Positions 42,695-49,757 of a DNA stretch of 64,000 bases are shown here, in pieces. Position 1 is the stretch's first letter. Each line of letters opens with the position of its first letter. The DNA is from Paraburkholderia haematera (GTDB lineage: Bacteria; Pseudomonadota; Gammaproteobacteria; Burkholderiales; Burkholderiaceae): NCBI RefSeq assembly GCF_905220975.1, contig NZ_CAJNBK010000027.1, positions 1 to 64,000 on the forward strand. Direction: 5' to 3'. Under the pieces are notes generated by a model that ran no database searches, had not been told where the DNA came from, and worked only from the letters and a program-made list of their open reading frames with translations. A program made the position numbers and the translations under genes.

Positions 42695-43081
42695 TCAGAC
42701 AGGCGGTACGCCGCCGAGCGCGGCGCGCACCGTCTTCACGAACAGTTCGTCGTTGAAAGGCTTGCGCAGCCAGGCAACCGCACCGCCTGCGAGCGCGTGC
42801 TCGCGTACCCCAATCTCGTCGTGTGCGGTAATGAAGATCACTGGCATGCCTTTGCCGGACAGGCGCCGCTGGACTTCGAGTCCATTGAGCCCGGGCATCT
42901 GCACGTCGAGAATGACGCAGTCGGGTTGATACGACGGCATCGAGGCGAGAACGTCGAGGAACGCGTCGCCGCTGGCAAATGCTTCGGAGGCGATCCCGAT
43001 GGAGCGCAGCAATCGCCTGATTGCCCGGCTCACCGATTCATCGTCATCAACGACGACAACGAATGGTTTGAGTTTTCCCAT
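42695..43081 (-). CDS. Single-domain response regulator
   Basis: A 128-residue receiver without output domain: acidic pocket VVDDDE, phosphorylation Asp in VILDVQMPGLNG (about residue 59), Thr in VIFITAHD and Lys in WLRKPFN. Such proteins act as phosphate sinks or relay partners, or bind target proteins. A palindrome copy lies 83 bases upstream, so it may be a member of the regulon controlled by the adjacent kinase and FixJ-like regulator. An in-frame start 39 bases upstream is possible. Confidence 0.82.
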   Translation of the reverse strand: MGKLKPFVVVVDDDESVSRAIRRLLRSIGIASEAFASGDAFLDVLASMPSYQPDCVILDVQMPGLNGLEVQRRLSGKGMPVIFITAHDEIGVREHALAGGAVAWLRKPFNDELFVKTVRAALGGVPPV

Positions 43082-43163
43082 GGAGAGTAGTCCGGTGCCC
43101 GGGAATGCGCGAGTCAGCACACCCCCCCAGAGGAAAGCCTACGAGACGGAAAGGTTCGCGGAT

Positions 43164-43181
43164 ATTGGACCTTGGTCCTGT
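43164..43181. promoter_or_regulatory. Regional palindrome copy 2
   Basis: ATTGGACCTTGGTCCTGT, 16 of 18 positions of the consensus; left arm intact, right arm lacks its last A-A. It lies in the gap between the FixJ-like regulator gene and the receiver-only gene, 83 bases upstream of the latter's start. Confidence 0.7.
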
Positions 43182-43299
43182 ATCGATCGAGTAGGGATCG
43201 GGTGCGATCCGCATATGGACCGACCTGCCCCCATCGACGACGCACGCGCCGGAACAGACCCCGAACGGACCACGCTATCGCCGGCCAGCCGCGATGACT

Positions 43300-43935
43300 T
43301 CAGCGCGAAACGCGGGCTTCGCCCGCACCGCCGAGACCGACTTTATCCGCAACGCGCACGAGCTGGGCAAGCGACGTGACTTCCATTTTCGCCATCACGC
43401 GCGCGCGATGCGCCTTGATTGTCTTTTCGACCGTACCCAGCTCGCCGGCCACCTGCTTGTTCAGGCGGCCCGTGACCACGAGCGCCATGACTTCCTTTTC
43501 GCGCGGCGTGAGCCTGTCCAGCCGGCCACGGATCGCGTCCAGCTCAGAGCGCACCGCGCGGGTCTGCTCCACGCGTTCGAAAGCGGCTTCGATCGCGCGG
43601 AGCAGATCGGTATCGTTCACGGGTTTTGCCAGAAAATCGGTGGCCCCTGCTTTCATCGCGTCCACCGTCATGGCGATATCACCGTGGCCGGTGATGAAGA
43701 TGATTGGCAGCACCGCTTTGAGTTCGCGCTGCAATGCCAGCCCGTCCAGGTCCGGCAACTGCACGTCGAGAACCAGACAGGCTGGCGCATCGACCTCACG
43801 CAGCCGTTCGAGAAACGCGCGGGCATTGCCGAATGCTTCGACACGGTAGCCCGCGGCGTGGATCAGACGCGCCAACGCACGGCGCACGGAATCGTCGTCG
43901 TCGACGACGAAGACAAGCGAATCGGATTCAGTCAT
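43300..43935 (-). CDS. FixJ/NarL-type response regulator
   Basis: A 211-residue regulator: receiver domain with phosphorylation Asp at about residue 57 (LVLDVQLPDLDG), then a LuxR/FixJ helix-turn-helix (LTPREKEVMALVVTGRLNKQVAGELGTVEKTIKAHRARVMAKM, in family order). Its ATG is 5 nt after the stop of the PAS histidine kinase, so the two form a two-component system. It is the most plausible protein to bind the six palindromes found around it; LuxR-type dimers favour such symmetric sites. The inducing signal is unknown. Confidence 0.88.
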   Translation of the reverse strand: MTESDSLVFVVDDDDSVRRALARLIHAAGYRVEAFGNARAFLERLREVDAPACLVLDVQLPDLDGLALQRELKAVLPIIFITGHGDIAMTVDAMKAGATDFLAKPVNDTDLLRAIEAAFERVEQTRAVRSELDAIRGRLDRLTPREKEVMALVVTGRLNKQVAGELGTVEKTIKAHRARVMAKMEVTSLAQLVRVADKVGLGGAGEARVSR

Positions 43936-43940
43936 GGCCT

Positions 43941-45491
43941 TTATCGCGACTTATCCTCCGGCGTGGCATCGCCGGCCGGCAATGCCACGTAGAATGTCGC
44001 GCCTCGATCGTTGTTGTTTTCGGCCCATAGACGCCCGCGGTGCATGTCGATGATGGAACGGCTGATCGACAATCCCAAACCGAGCCCTTGGGGTTTGGAT
44101 GTAAAAAACGGCTTGAAGATCTTGTCCAGCTTATCGGCGGTCAACCCATGGCCCCGATCGCGAACAGCGATCAACACCATGCCGTTGTCGGCCGGTTTGA
44201 GCGTGACGCACACCGCGCGGTCGACAGGTGGCACTTCGTTCATCGCGTCGAACGCATTCAGCAGCAAATTCAGCATGACCTGCTGCAATTGAACCCGGTC
44301 GGCGCGAACGGGCGGTAATGCCGTGTCGATATCGAGTGTCACGCGTACGCCACGCACGATTGCATCGCTATGGACAAGCGCCACCACATCGCGTATCACG
44401 CTCGCGAGGTCGAGTGAAATCACCTCGAAATCGCCCTTCTTGACGACCGTGCGAATGCGCCGGATCACCTCGCTGGCCCGGTAATCGTCCTGAACGATAT
44501 CGTTCAGAATGTCGCGTAACTCCGCCAGATCAATCGGATCGGCAGTCATGAAACGCTGCGCAGCCTGCACGTTGCTGAGTATCGCGGTAAGCGGCTGATT
44601 CAACTCATGCGCTAGCGAGGAAGCCAGCTGACCAATCGTCGATACACGCGTCAAATGCGCAAGATCCTGGCGCTGGCGATGCAACTCATGCCGCTCCGTC
44701 TTGTCGATGACGAACGCGAGCGTGACGTTTTCACCGTCGAAGCGAAAAGCACTCAGGTCGATTTCGGCGCGAAACTCCGTGCCGTCCTTGCGGCGCGCAC
44801 ACGGATCATCCAACGGCGAGGGGCCGCACGCCTGCTGCATGGTTGAGGGGTCGGCCCAATACGGTGCGGGGCTGTTCAGACGCAGTGCATGGACCAGCAG
44901 TTCTGCCGGCTTGCCGACCAATTCGCCGTGTTCGTAACCGAAGAGCCGCTCCGCTTGCGGATTGACCATCACCATCAGGCCGCGCTCGTCGAGCATCAGG
45001 ATCCCCAGCGGCAATAACGCCAATGCTTCACGAAAATAGCGCTCGCCGCTTACCTGTTCGCTAGCATCCGCATGTGAATCGTTAGTGAATGCTACTCGCG
45101 CGCCGCCATCGTAAGTTTCTCTGCGTGCCGTTCTTGCAGAGGTCATCGTGCGTAGGCGCGCCGTAAAACGCCGCCTTGCGAGTGAAGCTGACAGACCGCT
45201 ATCTGATGCACCAGAACCATCGGGTGCGTGATGGCGATGCTCGCCACGTAGCAGCGCCGGCTGGCGAGTTCGATTTGAGAATTCTGTAATATTCGCTTCG
45301 CCCGCCAATTCCGGAAGCGCTGTATGCGCCGCACACCCATCGAGCGTCGCACTCTTACGATAGTTCGATTCGGTAATTGGCGGATTAAGACTGCTGAACG
45401 GTAACGATATCCGGCGGCGCAGTTCCAGCGCCAGCAACCCTAGAATGATTGCTGCCTGTAAAACGACGATAGCAGGCATAACGATGCTCAT
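43941..45491 (-). CDS. Membrane-anchored PAS sensor histidine kinase
   Basis: About 516 residues: one N-terminal TM helix (VMPAIVVLQAAIILGLLALEL), a long poorly conserved linker (30-145), a PAS domain (about 150-275; LLPLGILMLDERGLMVMVNPQAERLFGYEHGELVG), HisKA with the phospho-His in SSLAHELNQPLTAI (about 295), and an HATPase domain (NLLLNAFDAM; GHGLTADKLDKIFKPFFTSKPQGLGLGLSI). The layout is FixL-like, but I cannot confirm a haem ligand. ATG at 45491 is preferred over the TTG at 45509. It pairs with the downstream FixJ-like regulator. Confidence 0.87.
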   Translation of the reverse strand: MSIVMPAIVVLQAAIILGLLALELRRRISLPFSSLNPPITESNYRKSATLDGCAAHTALPELAGEANITEFSNRTRQPALLRGEHRHHAPDGSGASDSGLSASLARRRFTARLRTMTSARTARRETYDGGARVAFTNDSHADASEQVSGERYFREALALLPLGILMLDERGLMVMVNPQAERLFGYEHGELVGKPAELLVHALRLNSPAPYWADPSTMQQACGPSPLDDPCARRKDGTEFRAEIDLSAFRFDGENVTLAFVIDKTERHELHRQRQDLAHLTRVSTIGQLASSLAHELNQPLTAILSNVQAAQRFMTADPIDLAELRDILNDIVQDDYRASEVIRRIRTVVKKGDFEVISLDLASVIRDVVALVHSDAIVRGVRVTLDIDTALPPVRADRVQLQQVMLNLLLNAFDAMNEVPPVDRAVCVTLKPADNGMVLIAVRDRGHGLTADKLDKIFKPFFTSKPQGLGLGLSISRSIIDMHRGRLWAENNNDRGATFYVALPAGDATPEDKSR

Positions 45492-45612
45492 GACCGAACG
45501 GCCTCTCAAGCTTTGGCACCGCGAAATTGGCTACCGAAAGTCGTGCTGAACATCGGCGCGAGACGATACCCTTTGAACAGCGGGCTTATCGTCTCATTAG
45601 ACAGTTAACGAA

Positions 45613-45747
45613 TTAACTAAGACACGCTCGGAATGGGGACGCGGGCCGAACGAGCGTACCGGTAATGGTTACAACCAGGGAGCGTTTCAAACCGGTAAAA
45701 TGAATCGTAGTACGGACATCTGAACATGTAAACGTGAATTGAGGCAT
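45613..45747 (-). CDS. Possible 44-residue peptide under a palindrome
   Basis: A short ORF (MPQFTFTCSDVRTTIHFTGL start, FRACLS end) beginning 31 bases after palindrome copy 3 on the minus strand, with only an AAAGAA sequence as ribosome site. It could be a regulon gene or chance. The frame also extends upstream through the palindrome, which argues that only the short form could be real. Confidence 0.3.
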   Translation of the reverse strand: MPQFTFTCSDVRTTIHFTGLKRSLVVTITGTLVRPASPFRACLS

Positions 45748-45778
45748 TTCTTTTGCACCTAATTCGGTCAACAGACGA

Positions 45779-45796
45779 ATGGGACCAAAGTCCAAT
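45779..45796. promoter_or_regulatory. Regional palindrome copy 3
   Basis: ATGGGACCAAAGTCCAAT; arms match the consensus in 14 of 16 arm positions, with AA at the centre. It lies in the roughly 500-base gap between the histidine kinase gene and the patatin gene, about 205 bases before the patatin start. Confidence 0.65.
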
Positions 45797-46000
45797 TGTC
45801 CGTGTGCTTCGTTCACGATAGATTTGATTAGCCAACGGTTCGCCTTTCCCGAGCCTGCGTGACAGACGCGATACTCTCGAACGCGAACGCGCAAGTCATC
45901 ATTCGTCGACGGCGTAGGACTTCACACAACGTTGCCGCCGCAACCGTCGGTTCTGCACGTTCTGCTGAAGTTGCCGGCACAATCGTTATCCGATGGCGAG

Positions 46001-47149
46001 ATGCTCATGCGCAAAGCACGCGAAGCGGACCACCCAGCCTCTCACTCGAGTTGGGGAAAATTCGACCATACCGTCATGGTCTTACAGGGCGGCGGTGCAC
46101 TCGGTGCTTATCAGGCTGGTGTTTACGCCGGACTTGCTGAAGCGGCCGTTGCGCCCGACTGGATTGCCGGTGTGTCGATTGGCGCTATCAACGCCGCGCT
46201 GATCGCCGGGAATCCCGCCGAGCGACGTGTCGAACGTCTGCGCGAGTTCTGGCAGCGCATATCGGCCCACGCTCCTTTCGTGCCACCGCTGTCGCTCGAT
46301 CCCATGCGCCCGCTCCTGAACTTCATGAGCGCTGCATCCAGTGTTGCCTTTGGCGTACCGGGCTTTTTTACGCCGCGAATGACAGGGCCGTTTGCAGCGC
46401 CACAGGCGAGTATCGAAACGCTCAGTCTGTATGAAACGTATCCACTCAGGCAGACACTCAAAGAACTGGTCGACTTTGAACTAATCAACCGGCATGCAGT
46501 GCGCCTGTCTCTCGGCGCAGTCAACGTGCAGACCGGTAACTCAGTCTATTTCGACAATACCAAAGCAGAGATGGGTCCCGAGCACGTCATGGCAAGCGGC
46601 GCCCTGCCCCCGGGTTTTCCCGCCGTGCAGATAAATGGGCAATGGTATTGGGACGGCGGCATCGCGTGTAACTCACCGCTTTGGTACGTGCTCGACGAAG
46701 ATTACAGAATGAGTGCGTTGATTCTGCAGGTAGACGTATTCAGTGGCGCCGGGGCATTGCCGACCAACCTCAGAGACGTGCAGGAGCGCTGCAAGGATAT
46801 TCAATACGCCAGCAAGACACGTTTTAATACCACGCGAATCAGCGAGATTGAAGCACTTCGCAACTCGCTGCGCCGCGTGCTCGACACATTGCCCGATTCT
46901 TACCAGACCGACCCTGACGTGCAAAAGCTCAACGCGATCAGCACGCGGGGCGCAGTCGCGCTTGTCCATTTCATCAACCGGCACAACACACGATCGTCGA
47001 ACTTCAAGGATTACGAGTTCTCACGCGCCACTGTCATGGACCTATGGGACTTCGGATACCGCGACGCACAGAAGTCGCTCGCAGATCCACAATGGCGGGA
47101 AGCGACCGATCTGGGCAATGGCATTCACATCTACGACCTGACCGGCTAG
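46001..47149 (+). CDS. Patatin-like phospholipase
   Basis: A 382-residue lipid acyl hydrolase with the oxyanion motif VLQGGGALGAYQAGV, nucleophile elbow AGVSIGAINAA (Ser about residue 59) and the catalytic dyad Asp in WYWDGGIACNSPLW. The C-terminal part (from about 270) matches the DUF3734 extension seen in this bacterial patatin group. ATG codons at 46001 and 46007 follow GGCGAG; the frame is open 69 bases further upstream. It probably acts on membrane lipids or polyhydroxybutyrate-type acyl esters; palindrome copy 3 lies upstream. Confidence 0.85.
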   Translation: MLMRKAREADHPASHSSWGKFDHTVMVLQGGGALGAYQAGVYAGLAEAAVAPDWIAGVSIGAINAALIAGNPAERRVERLREFWQRISAHAPFVPPLSLDPMRPLLNFMSAASSVAFGVPGFFTPRMTGPFAAPQASIETLSLYETYPLRQTLKELVDFELINRHAVRLSLGAVNVQTGNSVYFDNTKAEMGPEHVMASGALPPGFPAVQINGQWYWDGGIACNSPLWYVLDEDYRMSALILQVDVFSGAGALPTNLRDVQERCKDIQYASKTRFNTTRISEIEALRNSLRRVLDTLPDSYQTDPDVQKLNAISTRGAVALVHFINRHNTRSSNFKDYEFSRATVMDLWDFGYRDAQKSLADPQWREATDLGNGIHIYDLTG

Positions 47150-47178
47150 CGGGCGATCGGACACTGTCTCCAATCCCT

Positions 47179-47463
47179 TCAATTGCAACCTTGACCATTG
47201 GCCGTGCGATAGCAGGTCTTTCCGCTCGGACTCTTATATACACCCTTACCGTTTTTGGTCCTGGCTTCTCCGCCTTTGCTCGTCGTTGTGGTCGTGACAC
47301 CGTTCTGATTCTTTTGCGCCTTCCATGCGTTGCCGGTGTTCGGGTTGTACCCGCCGGCCGTTTGCCCGTTGTTGCATTCGGTCATACCTCGTGCGTTAGT
47401 GGTGCACTCCGCGAATACGTTGGACGACAGCGCAAACGCTATCAACACGAGCAACACTTTCAT
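47179..47463 (-). CDS. Small secreted cysteine-containing protein
   Basis: A 94-residue exported protein: signal peptide (MKVLLVLIAFALSSNVFAE), then ECTTNARGMTECNNGQTAGG, a Thr-rich middle (GVTTTTTSKGG) and SGKTCYRTANGQGCN. Four Cys could form two disulfides. GGAG lies 6 nt before the ATG. It converges with the patatin gene. Palindrome copy 4 is 81 bases upstream of its ATG. No family role is known to me. Confidence 0.7.
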   Translation of the reverse strand: MKVLLVLIAFALSSNVFAECTTNARGMTECNNGQTAGGYNPNTGNAWKAQKNQNGVTTTTTSKGGEARTKNGKGVYKSPSGKTCYRTANGQGCN

Positions 47464-47543
47464 GGTCGTCTCCTGAGTAGCAGGCACAGGCACGGCTCTC
47501 GCCTGCCACATCTTTCAGATTAGCCGCATCCGCTCGCCTGCCT

Positions 47544-47561
47544 ATTGGACCTTGGTCCAAT
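47544..47561. promoter_or_regulatory. Regional palindrome copy 4
   Basis: ATTGGACCTTGGTCCAAT, the exact consensus (8-bp perfect arms, TT centre). It lies between divergent genes, 81 bases before the small secreted protein start and 153 bases before the outer membrane protein start. Confidence 0.8.
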
Positions 47562-47631
47562 TGCAACTATCGCCATTCCAGCCGCCTCATGGAGTCGGTT
47601 CCGCAGCGGGGGCGCCGGTTCGACGCTTGCG

Positions 47632-47675
47632 CGCCACGTATCGCCACGTATCGCCACGTATTGCCACGTATCGCC
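47632..47675. repeat. 10-bp tandem repeat in the leader of 47714
   Basis: Four tandem copies of CGCCACGTAT (one copy with a T substitution) lie between palindrome copy 4 and the downstream start codon. The 10-bp period matches a helical turn. No known binding site is recognised. Confidence 0.8.
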
Positions 47676-47713
47676 CGGCACATCATGCAACGAGTGAAGT
47701 GGACTTGACCGCA

Positions 47714-48670
47714 ATGCCGCACGCATCGATCGATTCGACCCGCATAGTCCCGCAGCCACAGCGTTTTCGGCTCGCGTGGCTCGGCGCCGCTCTGCTGCTT
47801 TCGATCTCCGCACTCCCGATTCGCGCGCAGGAAATGGAGCCACGCGCCTATTCGGCCGTGCCGGTGGGCACCAATTTCGCGGTGTTCGACTATGAGCGAT
47901 CGAGCGGCGACGTGTCATTCGATCCGTCGTTGCCGATCACCAACGTGCAGGCACATATCAACGTCTTTTCGCTTGGGTATTCGCACAGTTTCGGCGTCGC
48001 GGGACATACCGTGAGCGTTGCGGTATCGGCGCCCTATGCGAGCGCAAATATAAATGGCGACGTGAAGGGTATTTACAATCAGCAATATCGCTCAGGTCTC
48101 GGCGATGTGCACTTCAGGATCGCGGCAAACCTGCGCGGCGACCCGGCACTCTCCCCGGAAGAATTCGCGCGACGCACACCCACCACAGTCCTCGGCGTCA
48201 GCCTGAGCGTGGTGGCGCCGACGGGCCAGTACGTCCCCGCCCGCCTCATCAACATCGGCGCCAACCGCTGGTCGTTCAAACCCGAGGTGGGACTCTCCCA
48301 ACCCTTCGGCAACTGGTTCATGGACGCAGCGGCAGGCGTGTGGCTCTTCACCGACAACGACGATTTTTTCAGCGGCCATCGACGCAGCCAGGATCCGATG
48401 CCGACTTGCCAATGGCACGGAGGCTATACCTGGCGCCCCGGACTATGGCTCGCCGCGGATGTGACGTACTTTACGGGCGGGCGCACCCACGTCAACGGTG
48501 TCGAGGATCAGGATTATCAACTCAGCGCGCGATACGGTGTCACGTTGTCCGTTCCGCTGGCCGCGCAATGGTCCGCCAAGCTCGCGTGGTCGCGAGGCCT
48601 CGTAACGCGCGTGGGCGGCAATTTCCAGACCCTCTCGATCGCGCTTCAATACCGTTGGTTCAATCGTTGA
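47714..48670 (+). CDS. Outer membrane beta-barrel protein (phenol MetA-like)
   Basis: A 318-residue exported protein with signal peptide (RFRLAWLGAALLLSISALPIRAQ) and a mature part of alternating short beta strands (YSAVPVGTNFAVFDYERSSGD; VVAPTGQYVPARLINIGANRWSFKPEVG; LSIALQYRWFNR ending on an aromatic-basic pair). This is the pattern of the MetA-pathway/transporter-like outer membrane family. The substrate is unknown. The start at 47714 gives a clean signal peptide. Confidence 0.75.
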   Translation: MPHASIDSTRIVPQPQRFRLAWLGAALLLSISALPIRAQEMEPRAYSAVPVGTNFAVFDYERSSGDVSFDPSLPITNVQAHINVFSLGYSHSFGVAGHTVSVAVSAPYASANINGDVKGIYNQQYRSGLGDVHFRIAANLRGDPALSPEEFARRTPTTVLGVSLSVVAPTGQYVPARLINIGANRWSFKPEVGLSQPFGNWFMDAAAGVWLFTDNDDFFSGHRRSQDPMPTCQWHGGYTWRPGLWLAADVTYFTGGRTHVNGVEDQDYQLSARYGVTLSVPLAAQWSAKLAWSRGLVTRVGGNFQTLSIALQYRWFNR

Positions 48671-48734
48671 ATCCGGTCAAGCAACCTGGCCTATGTAACG
48701 GATTCACGCAAAGCCAAAGCACAGCGCTCCGCAC

Positions 48735-49496
48735 TTAATGCCCGAGAATATCGAGCGCCGCGCGCATCGGCGCAAAGGATAATTTGACTACTCCGTCGAG
48801 CGGTGTATTCATTTCCATGATCAGGAAGATCGCACCGGATGTCGACAACGCGCACATCACGAGCGCCGTCATCGTCGTGCCGTTGCGGGGCGCGACCAGG
48901 CCGAACGTGCCGAAGAGGATCGCCAGCCAGAACACCAGGACCACCAGCAACGGCGCCGGAATCGAAACGGTTTGCTGAAGCAGCGCCAGCCACCGCGTAG
49001 CGAGTACATCGTCGACGATTTGCAACGCCCGAGCCTGCAATTGACGCTGCAAGTCGGTGTGCGGCGAAAGTTCCTCCACTTGACGCTGGAATGCTTCTCC
49101 GCGGGTAACCACTTCCGGGCTGCTCAGCCTGGCCAGTTGAGCAGGATCGCCGGAAGACATCGCCGCGACCGAAGCCTCGGTTGTGCGTTTAAGCGCGCTG
49201 CGAATCTCCTGCGTCTCCGGACCATAGTGAGCCAGCACGCGATCAAGGCGAACGATCGCGGCTGCGCTATGCAACAGCTCCGTATTCGTGGTGTCGAACG
49301 ATCCTTTTGCCGACGAAATCAGCAGGCCCAGCACCAATGCGGCCATGGTTGCGACAAGACCGGTCGCCAGTTTGACGACACTGGTGGATTCATCGCTCAG
49401 GTGGTGCTGCGGCAGCACGCGGCGCAGATACGAACCGAGCAGCGCACTGCCAAAAACGCATGCGAATACCATTGCCGCGTCGACGAGGTGGCTCAC
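48735..49496 (-). CDS. DUF4239-type membrane protein
   Basis: A 253-residue protein with two N-terminal membrane helices (AAMVFACVFGSALLGSYL; LATGLVATMAALVLGLLISSA), a helical soluble region (about 65-165) and two C-terminal helices (APLLVVLVFWLAILFGTFGLV; TALVMCALSTSGAIFLIMEM). This is the bestrophin-like DUF4239 layout. No function is established. Palindrome copy 5 lies 65 bases before its ATG. Confidence 0.78.
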   Translation of the reverse strand: MSHLVDAAMVFACVFGSALLGSYLRRVLPQHHLSDESTSVVKLATGLVATMAALVLGLLISSAKGSFDTTNTELLHSAAAIVRLDRVLAHYGPETQEIRSALKRTTEASVAAMSSGDPAQLARLSSPEVVTRGEAFQRQVEELSPHTDLQRQLQARALQIVDDVLATRWLALLQQTVSIPAPLLVVLVFWLAILFGTFGLVAPRNGTTMTALVMCALSTSGAIFLIMEMNTPLDGVVKLSFAPMRAALDILGH

Positions 49497-49560
49497 CCTG
49501 CAATCCTCCGTCTCTGATCACACACGTAGGGATTCGACATCTTGCGCGTCACAATGCAGT

Positions 49561-49588
49561 GTGCAATTGGACCTTGGTCCAATTGCAC
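49561..49588. promoter_or_regulatory. Regional palindrome copy 5, longest form
   Basis: The core ATTGGACCTTGGTCCAAT (49566-49583) is extended by GTGCA on the left and TGCAC on the right, giving 13-bp perfect arms around TT. It lies between the divergent DUF4239 gene (start 65 bases away) and the large repeat protein gene (start 170 bases away). Confidence 0.85.
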
Positions 49589-49757
49589 ACGCATCGCTGG
49601 GCACTTATGGTTTTAGGTGCCTCCGGTGAACGAATGCGATCCAAGCTCGACCCAAGCGACCCAGCAGGCAGAAGCTTGACCCGTCACAGCGATTTCATTC
49701 TCCGTTCCAGGCTGCGGTCGCACGGCGCAAGCGCCCTTGTCCGGCGAGGAGCAAAGC

